This document shows positions 1-9,092 of a DNA stretch of 36,847 nt, in pieces. A model generated the notes under the pieces. The model saw only the letters and a list, made by a program, of their open reading frames with translations. It ran no database searches and was not told the origin of the DNA. How positions within the stretch are numbered: position 1 is the first letter of the stretch; the number at the start of each line of letters is the position of its first letter. This DNA is from Candidatus Izemoplasma sp. GTDB lineage: Bacteria > Bacillota_I > Bacilli_A > Izemoplasmatales > Izemoplasmataceae. A program made the position numbers and the translations under genes. The stretch covers positions 1 through 36,847 of the forward strand of contig SKGE01000086.1 in assembly GCA_007117625.1 (NCBI GenBank), in the 5' to 3' direction.

Positions 1-251
1 AGGTATAAGTTTGTCGTGCCTAAAAACGTTGAAAAAGTTTGGAAAAAGAGCGCAAAGCCTACGGGCTTATCATCCTCATAGACAAGTAAAACTTCAGCAG
101 CTTTTTGTACAAAAAGCGCATCGTGGAGGATGGTTTTAGTTGCGATGACCTCATCAAGCATTTCTTCATAAACCGCTAGGGATTTAATAAAATATAAGAT
201 TAAGTCTATATCTTGTGCATTTGCAAATCGTATCGTTAATTTATTTTTCAT
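1..251 (-). CDS. GNAT-family N-acetyltransferase, truncated by window edge
   Basis: Minus-strand reading from ATG at 251: MKNKLTIRFANAQDIDLILYFIKSLAVYEEMLDEVIATKTILHDALFVQKAAEVLLVYEDDKPVGFALFF...; typical GNAT N-terminus. Not in the ORF track because it is open at the edge. Confidence 0.8.
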   Translation of the reverse strand, partial: MKNKLTIRFANAQDIDLILYFIKSLAVYEEMLDEVIATKTILHDALFVQKAAEVLLVYEDDKPVGFALFFQTFSTFLGTTNLY

Positions 252-357
252 AACATCAATCACCTTTCAGTTATGTTCGTTATTAATATCATATCAATTT
301 TTATTAGAAAAGTAATCGTAATTGTTGCATTTCTTTGATTTTATGTTATATTTAAAT

Positions 358-378
358 TACCCCCCCTATACGGGGGTA
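358..378. promoter_or_regulatory. Putative CsoR operator upstream of the copper operon
   Basis: TACCCCCCCTATACGGGGGTA inverted repeat just upstream of the RBS (taggagg) of copZ; resembles the C-run/G-run dyads of known CsoR operators. Confidence 0.7.
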
Positions 379-395
379 AAAAATAGGAGGTTCTT

Positions 396-611
396 ATGAA
401 AACAATAACATTGAGCGTTACCGGAATGAGCTGCGGTGGATGTGCCGCTAGCGTCAAACGTGTATTAGATAGTACTGAGGGTGTTGTGGCTATTTCAGTC
501 AATCACGAAGAAGACAGTGTCATACTTAAATATGCCGAGACAGAAGTTACCTTAGATTCGATTATAGATAAAATAGAGAAGCTTGGATACAAAGCAGAAG
601 TGATGCACTAA
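396..611 (+). CDS. copZ: Copper chaperone CopZ-like (HMA domain)
   Basis: 71 aa with GMSCGGCAAS metal-binding motif; RBS aggagg; overlaps the start of copA. Confidence 0.9.
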   Translation: MKTITLSVTGMSCGGCAASVKRVLDSTEGVVAISVNHEEDSVILKYAETEVTLDSIIDKIEKLGYKAEVMH

Positions 612-3094
612 TGGAATCAAGATTTATTATAACAGGCATGTCATGCGCTTCTTGTGCCGCTTCGATTAATAGCGTTTTAGAACACACCGACGGCGTGCAG
701 GATGTTAAGGTCAACGTTGTCAACAATACCGCTGATGTAACCTACGATGAGACAATGATTGATGCAAACGGTGTTGCTAAAGCGATTGAAAGTGCGGGCT
801 ATGGTGCAAAACTCAAAAATGATTCCGAGCAAAGAGTTGGATTCCATGTCGAAGGTATGACATGTGCTACCTGTGTAAACAACGTTGAGAAAGCCTTAAA
901 AAAACTTGATGGTACAGCATCGGTAAGTGTTAATCTAGCAACTCACAAAGCTTTGGTTGCATACGATACCGAAAAGCTTAAAATATCAGACTTAAAAAAA
1001 GCGGTTCAAGATGCTGGATATCATATGAAGTTAGAAGAAGAAATTACTGATGAAGATGACCCTGAAGTTATCGCAATGGAAAAAGCGAAGCGTAGAATGC
1101 TTAAAGCAGCGGTAATCGCAACAGTTGTTATGACAATGATGGTTATTGAAATGTTTGTGATACAGCTGCCATCGATTTCTTTGTTTAATATGGAGTTTTC
1201 ACTTTATACTATAATCACAGCTATTTTAGGAGCACCCGTAGTATTTTATTTAGGCTTTCATGTGCATAAAGGAAGTTTTAAATCTCTGAAAAACCTATCG
1301 CCCAACATGGATGTTTTAGTGTCGTTAGGATCGATGCCACCGTATATCATCGGTTTAATGGGACTATTTTTACCAGTCACAACCTTTATTGAGATGGCTA
1401 CAACGATTATGACCTTTCATTTAATTGGGAAATACTTAGAAACGCGCGCTAAAGGTAAAGCCTCCCAAGCAATCAAGAAGCTTGTCGAACTTGGTGCGAA
1501 GCAGGCAAGGATTTTGATTGATGGTGAAGAGATTGAGGTGATGACATCAGAACTCTCTAAAGGTGACATCATGGTAATTCGGCCTGGGGAGAAAATTCCT
1601 ACCGATGGTGTCATCAAAGATGGCGAATCGATGATTGATGAGTCTATTGCAACAGGAGAGTCAATGCCAGTTAAACGACAAAAAGGTGATGAAGTCATCG
1701 GAGCGACCATCAATAAGCAAGGAGCTTTAAAAGTAGAAGTCACAAAAACTGGAAAGGAAACGTTCTTGTCACAAGTGATTAAACTTGTTGAAGAGGCTCA
1801 AGGGTCAAAAGTGCCGATTCAAGAGTTTGCTGATAAGGTTACAGGCTATTTTGTGCCTATAATTATGTTACTGACCGTTTTAACCTTTTCTTCTTTCTTA
1901 ATCTTTACAAACTTCCACGTTACGATTATGGAGACAATGTCTTTTTTACCATGGGTAAATCCAGATCAATCACCACTCGTCCTTGCTTTTGTCACTGCGA
2001 CGGCTGTCCTTGTTATCGCTTGTCCTTGTGCGCTTGGACTCGGAACCCCGACCGCTTTAATGGTTGGAAGTGGCTTAGGTGCTGATAACGGGATATTAAT
2101 TAGAAATGGTGAAGCCGTTCAAACATTAAAAGATGTTAAAATGATTGCCTTTGATAAAACTGGAACGTTAACATATGGTCGTCCCGTGGTTACCGATATC
2201 ATCACGGACAAAATTACTGAAGACGACTTTTTAACAGTTGCAGCTTCACTAGAAATGAATAGTGAACACCCACTTGGTCAAGCAATGGTAAATAGTGCGA
2301 AAGAAAAAGAGTTAAAATTGCAAGAACCAAATAAGTTTGAAGCCATAAGCGGCAAAGGAATACAAGCAGTATTAGAGGGTGACACGTACTTGATTGGAAA
2401 TCCAAAACTCATGGATGACAACGAAATTTCTTACGACAAACATACAAAAGAAATTGAACGATTAGAAAAAGAATCAAAAACCGTTATGATTCTTGCCAAA
2501 AACAAAAAAGCACTTGGTATTATCGCGGTTTCAGATGAAATTAAAGATAACGCTAAGTCAGTCATTCAAGCACTTAACAAAATCGGTATTAAGACTGCAA
2601 TGATTACTGGTGATAATCAACGGACAGCTGAAGCAATTGCTGACAAACTAGGCCTGACTCATGTCATTGCAGGTGTGTTGCCAGAGGGCAAGGTCGATGA
2701 AGTTAAATCATTACAAGAAAAATTTGAGCTCGTTGCGATGGTAGGTGACGGAATTAATGACGCACCAGCCCTAAAACAAGCAAATGTTGGGATTGCTTTA
2801 GGGACAGGTACTGATGTTGCAATTGAGGCAGCAGACGTCACGTTAATTCGTGATGATTTACATCTCATTATTAGTTCAGTGGTACTATCAAAAGCGATTT
2901 TTAGAAAAATTAAAGAAAACTATTTTTGGGCCTGGTTCTATAATGCAGTGGCGATTCCATTTGCAATGTTTGGTTTATTGCATCCAATGATTGGTGCTGC
3001 GGCTATGTCAGTGAGTTCACTGAATGTTGTCTACAACTCACTTCGACTTAAAAAGAAAGAGATTGTTACAAAAGAGGTTGCTTATGAAGGATAA
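611..3094 (+). CDS. copA: Copper-translocating P1B-type ATPase with two N-terminal HMA domains
   Basis: 827 aa; GMSCASC and GMTCATC HMA motifs, CPC transmembrane motif (IACPCALGLGTP), DKTGT phosphorylation motif, GDGINDAPAL. Confidence 0.96.
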   Translation: MESRFIITGMSCASCAASINSVLEHTDGVQDVKVNVVNNTADVTYDETMIDANGVAKAIESAGYGAKLKNDSEQRVGFHVEGMTCATCVNNVEKALKKLDGTASVSVNLATHKALVAYDTEKLKISDLKKAVQDAGYHMKLEEEITDEDDPEVIAMEKAKRRMLKAAVIATVVMTMMVIEMFVIQLPSISLFNMEFSLYTIITAILGAPVVFYLGFHVHKGSFKSLKNLSPNMDVLVSLGSMPPYIIGLMGLFLPVTTFIEMATTIMTFHLIGKYLETRAKGKASQAIKKLVELGAKQARILIDGEEIEVMTSELSKGDIMVIRPGEKIPTDGVIKDGESMIDESIATGESMPVKRQKGDEVIGATINKQGALKVEVTKTGKETFLSQVIKLVEEAQGSKVPIQEFADKVTGYFVPIIMLLTVLTFSSFLIFTNFHVTIMETMSFLPWVNPDQSPLVLAFVTATAVLVIACPCALGLGTPTALMVGSGLGADNGILIRNGEAVQTLKDVKMIAFDKTGTLTYGRPVVTDIITDKITEDDFLTVAASLEMNSEHPLGQAMVNSAKEKELKLQEPNKFEAISGKGIQAVLEGDTYLIGNPKLMDDNEISYDKHTKEIERLEKESKTVMILAKNKKALGIIAVSDEIKDNAKSVIQALNKIGIKTAMITGDNQRTAEAIADKLGLTHVIAGVLPEGKVDEVKSLQEKFELVAMVGDGINDAPALKQANVGIALGTGTDVAIEAADVTLIRDDLHLIISSVVLSKAIFRKIKENYFWAWFYNAVAIPFAMFGLLHPMIGAAAMSVSSLNVVYNSLRLKKKEIVTKEVAYEG

Positions 3095-3344
3095 TAAAGC
3101 CGCGCTCAACCTATTAAAAACAGCGCGTGGACAAATCGAGTCGGTGATAAAAATGACTGAATCTGAACGGTATTGTGTGGATATCGCTAATCAAGTTTTA
3201 GCCACGATTAGTTTACTTAAAAAAGCAAATTTAAATATTTTAAAAAATCACATTGAGACATGTGTGAAAGAGTCTTTTGAAGACGGGACTCAAGAAGAAA
3301 AAATTGAAGAAGTCATTCAAATCCTAGGAAAATACTTAAAATAA
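3084..3344 (+). CDS. csoR: CsoR-family copper-sensing repressor
   Basis: ATG at 3084 overlapping the copA stop; all-helical protein with Cys...His-x3-Cys pattern (C..VDIANQ...HIETC) and C-terminal EKIEEVIQILGKYLK. Confidence 0.88.
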   Translation: MKDNKAALNLLKTARGQIESVIKMTESERYCVDIANQVLATISLLKKANLNILKNHIETCVKESFEDGTQEEKIEEVIQILGKYLK

Positions 3345-3385
3345 TAAAGAAGTGTGGATTATTACTCCACACTTCTTATTATTTT
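3340..3385. terminator. Bidirectional terminator between convergent metal modules
   Basis: GAAGTGTGGA / TCCACACTTC stem flanked by AATAATAA and TTATTATTTTTT. Confidence 0.8.
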
Positions 3386-3601
3386 TTCTATTGCGACAGA
3401 ACTTAAGACTTTACCTTGTGACACAACGCGATCATTGATAACTAGACCCGGTGTTTTCATTACGCCATAATCAGCGATTTCATTGATATCGGTGATTTTT
3501 TTGATCGTAGCTTTCATGTCTAAACTATCAACAGCTTTTTGAGCATTTTCTTCTAAAAAAGCACATTTTTTACAGCCTTTACCCAATACTAAAATAACCA
3601 T
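3362..3601 (-). CDS. Small thioredoxin/glutaredoxin-like protein
   Basis: 79 aa, MVILVLGKGCKKCAFLEENAQKAV... CxxC motif at the N-terminus with thioredoxin-like continuation (MKTPGLVINDRVVSQGKV). Confidence 0.8.
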   Translation of the reverse strand: MVILVLGKGCKKCAFLEENAQKAVDSLDMKATIKKITDINEIADYGVMKTPGLVINDRVVSQGKVLSSVAIEKIIRSVE

Positions 3602-3616
3602 AGCTTCATACCTCCT

Positions 3617-4693
3617 TTATATAAGAATAAATCCAGCAATTAGACCTGCGAACGCGGATAACATGATGACTAATGTGAAATACGTAAAACCACGTCTCCA
3701 GCCAATCACTTTCGTAATTACTATCATGTTTGGAATACTAAGTGATGGTCCCGCTAGAAGCAGTGCAGTGGCAGGACCTAAATGCATCCCATTGTCGAGC
3801 AACGCTTTAACAATAGGAACTTCCGTCAGCGTTGCAAAATAAAACAAGGCACCAAACATTGATGCTAATGCATTTGTCCCATAAGTGTTTGAACCAACGT
3901 ATTGCACTAATAAATCTTCAGTGACTAAGGTATAAATCATTCCCGCTGCAAAAATACCGATGACAAAGAGAGGCAATATTCGTTTTGCCAAACTCAATGT
4001 TTCGGTTAACCACTCAAGAATTTGTGACTTGTCAAAGTAGAGTATGAGTTGGACAATTAGAAAAACAATTAAAGCAATTGTCGGAAGTGGTCGATAGACA
4101 CCGAAAACTAAAATACCGATCAAGGTTATGAAAAACAATCCTCTTTGCCAAAATGGCTGAGATGTGTCATCAATATTTTGTTGTTCAAACATACTTTGAT
4201 TCGCATCAATCGTTTCATGTTTTCTGAAAACGAGAAACAAGATAAGTCCGATTATAATCGAAAGCGTAATAGCTCCAATCACGCGAGCAATCGCTATGCC
4301 GCGACCTAAATCACTAAATGTTAACGTAAGTGCTAAGACATTAAGTGCGGGGCCTGAAAACAAAAAGGTAACTGCAGGTCCGAGCCCAGCTCCCTTTTTC
4401 CGTATACTCGCAAACATCGGTAAAACAGAGCAAGAACAAACAGCTAATACAATCCCAGAAACAGACGCTACACTATAGGCTCTTAGTTTATTTGAGGTAG
4501 GTCCTAAATGTTTTAAAATAGCACCTTGTGATAAGAAAACCACAATCGCACCAGAAATACTAAAAGCAATAAGTAAAGAAAAAATACGCATTAAAGAAAA
4601 ACTGCCATCAGCGGTTGGGTAAAACGCATAATCTCTTAAAAATATAAGTCCTGCTAAAATAAGTTCCCATAAAAACTCTAAAAACTGTATCAT
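3617..4693 (-). CDS. Permease of the ArsP/YraQ (DUF318) type
   Basis: 358 aa multi-TM protein with VCSCSVLPMFASIRKKGAGLGPAVTFLFSGPALN motif typical of this permease family. Confidence 0.85.
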   Translation of the reverse strand: MIQFLEFLWELILAGLIFLRDYAFYPTADGSFSLMRIFSLLIAFSISGAIVVFLSQGAILKHLGPTSNKLRAYSVASVSGIVLAVCSCSVLPMFASIRKKGAGLGPAVTFLFSGPALNVLALTLTFSDLGRGIAIARVIGAITLSIIIGLILFLVFRKHETIDANQSMFEQQNIDDTSQPFWQRGLFFITLIGILVFGVYRPLPTIALIVFLIVQLILYFDKSQILEWLTETLSLAKRILPLFVIGIFAAGMIYTLVTEDLLVQYVGSNTYGTNALASMFGALFYFATLTEVPIVKALLDNGMHLGPATALLLAGPSLSIPNMIVITKVIGWRRGFTYFTLVIMLSAFAGLIAGFILI

Positions 4694-5061
4694 GAATCGT
4701 TCGCTCCTTTTGATAACATGTTGCGTCTAATGATAAGATTATCTAGGGTACATGAAGGAACTCTTAAAGCATCATTTTTAAGTGTCTCCTCAAGCTGTGC
4801 AGTTTTAGCGATAAGTTCAAAGTAAGGTTTTAAAACCAAATCCTCCATAACTAAACTGTAGATCACATATTGTCCAACTTTTCTTGTTTCTACAATCTTA
4901 TAATCCCTCATTTTAGTAAGGTGTTTTGATATTTTCGGTTGCGATAGTTGTAAAATTTCAGTCAGTTCACAAACACAATAATCGCGTTTAGTAAGTAAAC
5001 TTATTAATCGCAATCTAGTTTCATCGCTTAAAAGTTTAAAAAGTATCATTAATTGTTCCAT
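4690..5061 (-). CDS. ArsR-family metalloregulator
   Basis: 123 aa; winged-helix ETRLRLISLLTKRDYCVCELTEILQLSQPKISKHLTKMRDYKIV; overlaps the permease start by 4 nt. Confidence 0.9.
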   Translation of the reverse strand: MEQLMILFKLLSDETRLRLISLLTKRDYCVCELTEILQLSQPKISKHLTKMRDYKIVETRKVGQYVIYSLVMEDLVLKPYFELIAKTAQLEETLKNDALRVPSCTLDNLIIRRNMLSKGANDS

Positions 5062-5070
5062 GATTCACCT

Positions 5071-5102
5071 CATATGTATATATGCGTATATAAGTATATA
5101 CT
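5071..5102. promoter_or_regulatory. Possible ArsR operator
   Basis: Alternating catatgtatatatgcgtatataagtatatact immediately upstream of the arsR start; imperfect dyad/repeat. Confidence 0.45.
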
Positions 5103-5283
5103 AATATTGATTTTATCATCTAACCCTGAAAAAAGCAACAATATGTGCAAAAATTCAAAATGAAATGTAAGACATACTATAAAATTGTATTTTATAAAAT
5201 ATTTTTATAAATAAGCTTGTATAATTATAAAAATCTCTTAAAATATATTGATATAGCCATAAATACAGCACGAGGTGAGCGAT

Positions 5284-6240
5284 ATGATTAAATACATATT
5301 TTATAAAACGGTATTCTTAGGGTTTGTTTTATTTGCAATTTTATCGATTACTTACTACATAACAACGCTTGCGATGGTGATGATTTGGTCACCTTCAAGT
5401 CCTTTTTTAGGTGATGCAGCTATTGCATGGAGCCGGTACATCATTTATATAGAAGGTATTTTTTATCGCGGCGAGTGGGGCACGGTTGGAACTTATAACA
5501 CTCCAGCATGGGAGTTTGTAGCTGACCGTGCTAAAATCACCTTGTTTATAAATTTTTCTGTCTTCTTTCTTTATGTGACAATCGGCATTGCCCTTGGCAT
5601 ATTTTCTGCGGTAAAAAACGGGAGTAAAGTTGAAAAAACAATCTCCAGTGTGACCCTTGCATACAGTGGTTTGCCAAGTTTTATTATCGTGTTTCCGCTC
5701 ATTGTTATATTAGGATTTAGACTAGGATGGGTACCTTATTTATATCCCTATAATGCTACGGGGATAGATATATTAATAGGATTAATTATCCCTTTGCTTG
5801 CGCTATCAGGACAACCGATTGCAAGTCTTACACGAATGGTAAAAGCAGAGTTAGTAGAAGGGCTCGAATCTGAGTTTATGTTATTGACAAAAACTAAGGG
5901 ACTCTCGAAAAATAAAGCATTATTTAGACATGCTTTTAGAAATAGTATTATTCCTGTTGTTCCACAAATTCCGCCGATTTTTGCCTTTGTATTGTTAAAC
6001 TCATTTTTTGTTGAGATTTTTTATAATGTTAATGGGCTCGCGAAATTATTTTTAGATTCTGTCTATGAACCAATGATGGATTTTGGAGTATTCAATATTG
6101 ATACTGAACTCGTCGGTGTTATTGTGACCTTTTACGCAATCGTCACTTTAAGCGTATCTTATATCGCTGATGTTTCCTTAGTTTTAATTGATCCAAGAAT
6201 TAAACTTGGTTCTAAAGGTGTACGCAATCAAGCCACATAA
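5284..6240 (+). CDS. ABC transporter permease, DppB/OppB type
   Basis: Multi-TM protein with binding-protein-dependent transport motif (ELVEGLESEFMLLTKTKGLSKNKALFRHAFRNSIIPVV); RBS gaggtgag before ATG at 5284. Confidence 0.85.
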   Translation: MIKYIFYKTVFLGFVLFAILSITYYITTLAMVMIWSPSSPFLGDAAIAWSRYIIYIEGIFYRGEWGTVGTYNTPAWEFVADRAKITLFINFSVFFLYVTIGIALGIFSAVKNGSKVEKTISSVTLAYSGLPSFIIVFPLIVILGFRLGWVPYLYPYNATGIDILIGLIIPLLALSGQPIASLTRMVKAELVEGLESEFMLLTKTKGLSKNKALFRHAFRNSIIPVVPQIPPIFAFVLLNSFFVEIFYNVNGLAKLFLDSVYEPMMDFGVFNIDTELVGVIVTFYAIVTLSVSYIADVSLVLIDPRIKLGSKGVRNQAT

Positions 6241-6241
6241 A

Positions 6242-6275
6242 AAAGTCTTAGCAAATGTGCTAAGACTTTATCGTT
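6242..6275. terminator. Rho-independent terminator, probably bidirectional
   Basis: AAAGTCTTAGCA-AATG-TGCTAAGACTTT perfect hairpin. Confidence 0.8.
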
Positions 6276-7027
6276 TATCTTGGATACAAATCACCAATAA
6301 TATCGGTTTCTAACATGGCACGACGCTCACGCTGTTTATTTACCAACTCACGATAATAGCGTTTGTTTTTAGCGATATTGTCCGTCATCTTAAAAATGTA
6401 ATCTAAAAACGTTTCATCAGTAATCTTTTCTTCATGGTACTCAGTATGTAGTGCAAATAAATCATCACCTGTCATTGTCAATAGGTTATTTTGAGGGAAG
6501 TGGTGAAAGTACAGCTTCTCGTTTAGTTCTGGAATAAACTCTATTGAGATTTTTTCAGGATATTCTAGACGTTTGATTTTTTCTTTGTCAAAGTTGAATC
6601 TAAATTTAACTATAGGATAATCAAATCGTTCGAACTGTGCACGGACTTCTTCTGGAAATAGGTTCTCATCGAGTACGAGCATGCTATGATAATCAATGTC
6701 AAGTTGGTCGATTGTATCTTTTTGTAACTGTCGAATCGTTTCACGCGCAGTTTCCCATTCAGCAATGTCAAAAGTTTCCGTGACGCTGATTCGTTTTAGC
6801 AAATCAGTTTTAGATAAAAAGTCTTCGTTGCCAAACTCCACTTTTTCAATCCGAATTTCACCTTGTAAATCAATCGTTTTTACATCAACTTCTTCATAGT
6901 ATTGTTCATCGTTTTTGTGATTAATAAACTTTCTAATAACAAGTTTCCCATCTTCAAAAATTTCAGCTAAATCAAAACCACTTTCACGGTAGTTAAAACG
7001 TTTCCAATAAACAATTTTAGGACGCAT
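6275..7027 (-). CDS. Hypothetical protein
   Basis: About 250 aa (MRPKIVYWKRFNYRESGF...), RBS aggggtt upstream of ATG at 7027; no family recognised. Confidence 0.75.
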   Translation of the reverse strand: MRPKIVYWKRFNYRESGFDLAEIFEDGKLVIRKFINHKNDEQYYEEVDVKTIDLQGEIRIEKVEFGNEDFLSKTDLLKRISVTETFDIAEWETARETIRQLQKDTIDQLDIDYHSMLVLDENLFPEEVRAQFERFDYPIVKFRFNFDKEKIKRLEYPEKISIEFIPELNEKLYFHHFPQNNLLTMTGDDLFALHTEYHEEKITDETFLDYIFKMTDNIAKNKRYYRELVNKQRERRAMLETDIIGDLYPR

Positions 7028-7192
7028 ATATTTAACCCCTTTCATACTTTATAACTTCATTGTATCACTTCGATAAATCTGTATGCATTGATATACATTA
7101 TAATTTTTATAAATATATCTTTGATACTTTATAGACGTATGTTTTTCAGTTTCATTTGATATAATATAATTAACAAGAATATAGAGGTGTCT

Positions 7193-8134
7193 ATGAAAAT
7201 ATTAATTCGAGTTTTATTGATGGTTTTTCTCGTGTTAACGATGGTGACATCGACACGCGATGTTAGCACGAATGCTGGGCCTCCAGCAAATGTTGAGATT
7301 GAAATTATTAATATTGATGTTGCGTATTATTTTGATTTGTTAATTCAACTTGAAGAGCCTTTATCAAACGATGCAATGGATGCAGCATGGATTAGAATAG
7401 AAGACATCCGTAGCAGTGACTATCCTAGTATTTATTATACCAATGACTTCCCAGAGCAGCTCGTGCCTTTTCAAGACGCTGATAATTATGCCTCGAATAC
7501 GCTTTATGGTGAAGTTGATTACTTCTACAGTATCTCGCAATTCGAAGGTGGCCAAAGCAATCGATATCGCTTATGGCTTGGTGTTCCAAGAATATTTAAA
7601 ATAGTGATTGTTACAGAGCACGAAACAATTATAACCTCTGAACGCATTGAGATGGATCAGTTTGATTTTAGATTAACGTATGATTTAGAAGGTGTGGATC
7701 TAACGTCTGATCAGTTTTCTGTAGGAACAACGTCTGGATTTGTTGGTAATCCTTGGACCAATCCATCAACGATTTTCAACTTTCTTTTACGTGTGATTTT
7801 TACCATTTTAGTTGAGATAGGTATTTTGTTCTTATTTGGCTTCCGTAAAAAACGGACGTTCGTATTCGTGACTTTGATGAATGTTATCACACAATCACTG
7901 TTAACTCTATTTACGATCATGGCTTTTTATGCGACGAGATACAATGCCGTCACGGCACTTTTTATAACTTTTATTATCGGTGAGTTTTTCGTCTTCATTG
8001 TAGAAGGGTTTCTAGTTGGTACTTTTGTTAAGGAAAAAGCTTTATGGTACCGCTTGTTATATGTTCTAGTTGCGAACACTGTGACAATTATTTTTGGACT
8101 TTTCTTAATTGAATGGTTTTTATTCTTGCTTTAA
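7193..8134 (+). CDS. Secreted/membrane protein: signal peptide, extracytoplasmic domain, C-terminal TM helices
   Basis: N-terminal hydrophobic leader (MKILIRVLLMVFLVLTMVTSTRD) and about four C-terminal TM segments; ATG at 7193 after RBS agaggtg. Confidence 0.75.
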   Translation: MKILIRVLLMVFLVLTMVTSTRDVSTNAGPPANVEIEIINIDVAYYFDLLIQLEEPLSNDAMDAAWIRIEDIRSSDYPSIYYTNDFPEQLVPFQDADNYASNTLYGEVDYFYSISQFEGGQSNRYRLWLGVPRIFKIVIVTEHETIITSERIEMDQFDFRLTYDLEGVDLTSDQFSVGTTSGFVGNPWTNPSTIFNFLLRVIFTILVEIGILFLFGFRKKRTFVFVTLMNVITQSLLTLFTIMAFYATRYNAVTALFITFIIGEFFVFIVEGFLVGTFVKEKALWYRLLYVLVANTVTIIFGLFLIEWFLFLL

Positions 8135-8150
8135 GAAAGGAAGCGAATCT

Positions 8151-8837
8151 ATGAACCGATATCAAGATAATTATGGAGTTATAGATTCAAAGATATACAA
8201 TAAAATTCACCAACAAGTCATTTTGATTGTTGGTCTTGGTGGTTTAGGTGGGTATCTCGCGAATGGTTTTGCAAGACTGGGTGTTAAGAAAATTATTCTA
8301 GTTGACCACGATCGTTTTGAAACTAAAAATCTTAACCGTCAGTTGTTTTCTACCTCAGAGAATCTAAAGCGTTTTAAGGTCTCAATCGTCAAAGAAGCGA
8401 TTGACTCAATCAATCCAAACGTAGAGGTGACTGCGATTGAACACCAAGTTCAATCGATAGAAGACCACCATTTTATTGGTGTCGATTGGATTGTTGATGC
8501 CGTTGATGACATCGAAACGAAATGTTATTTAGAAGCTTTGTGTCATAGATTTAATAAGCCCTTGCTTCACGGAGCCATCGGTGGTTGGTTTGGCCAAATT
8601 GGAATTATCGAATCACACCGTAGAATCTTAAAGCAATTGTATGAGCGCAAACAAAATGGTGCTGAAATGTCACAAAAAAGTCCGACTTTCATCCCGGGAG
8701 TTGTAGCACACATGATGCTTGCTGAATGGGTTAAGTATCATATAAATAAGCATAACAGTCTTACCAACTCAATACTTTTCATTGATTTATTTCATCACAA
8801 ATACCAAACGATGCATTTTGAAACAGAGGTGTTTTGA
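8151..8837 (+). CDS. HesA/MoeB/ThiF-family E1-like adenylyltransferase
   Basis: GLGGLGGYLANGFARLGVKKIILVDHDRFETKNLNRQ and DAVDDIETK motifs; ATG at 8151 after RBS aaaggaagc. Confidence 0.9.
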   Translation: MNRYQDNYGVIDSKIYNKIHQQVILIVGLGGLGGYLANGFARLGVKKIILVDHDRFETKNLNRQLFSTSENLKRFKVSIVKEAIDSINPNVEVTAIEHQVQSIEDHHFIGVDWIVDAVDDIETKCYLEALCHRFNKPLLHGAIGGWFGQIGIIESHRRILKQLYERKQNGAEMSQKSPTFIPGVVAHMMLAEWVKYHINKHNSLTNSILFIDLFHHKYQTMHFETEVF

Positions 8838-8838
8838 G

Positions 8839-9087
8839 ATGATTAAAGTATCTTTTAACGGTCTAATAAGGAGCAACCATCAACTTAAATCTTTTGAAAC
8901 CACGGCAGAAACGCTGGGAGAACTGATTGAAAAAATTTTAGAGACATACCCAAAGATTAAATCCCTCGAAATCGATCAAGCGGTTATTTTTGTCAACCGA
9001 AAGCATATTCGTGGACTGTATCGAGAAAAGTACCAATTAACCCCAGGGGATGAGGTAATATTTACCAATTATGTCGGAGGTGGGTAG
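8839..9087 (+). CDS. MoaD/ThiS-family ubiquitin-like sulfur-carrier protein
   Basis: 82 aa beginning MIKVSFNGLIRSNHQLK, with ETLGELIEKILETYP, ending LTPGDEVIFTNYVGGG (C-terminal Gly-Gly); starts 1 nt after the ThiF stop. Confidence 0.85.
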   Translation: MIKVSFNGLIRSNHQLKSFETTAETLGELIEKILETYPKIKSLEIDQAVIFVNRKHIRGLYREKYQLTPGDEVIFTNYVGGG

Positions 9088-9092
9088 TAGAC

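Noticed and set aside
1417-1743. Antisense ORFs inside copA and many other genes (e.g. 2214-2405, 2659-2868, 9672-9920, 32622-33068)
   Set aside because: They lie fully inside strongly supported genes on the other strand, have no convincing RBS and show low-complexity composition typical of antisense shadows.
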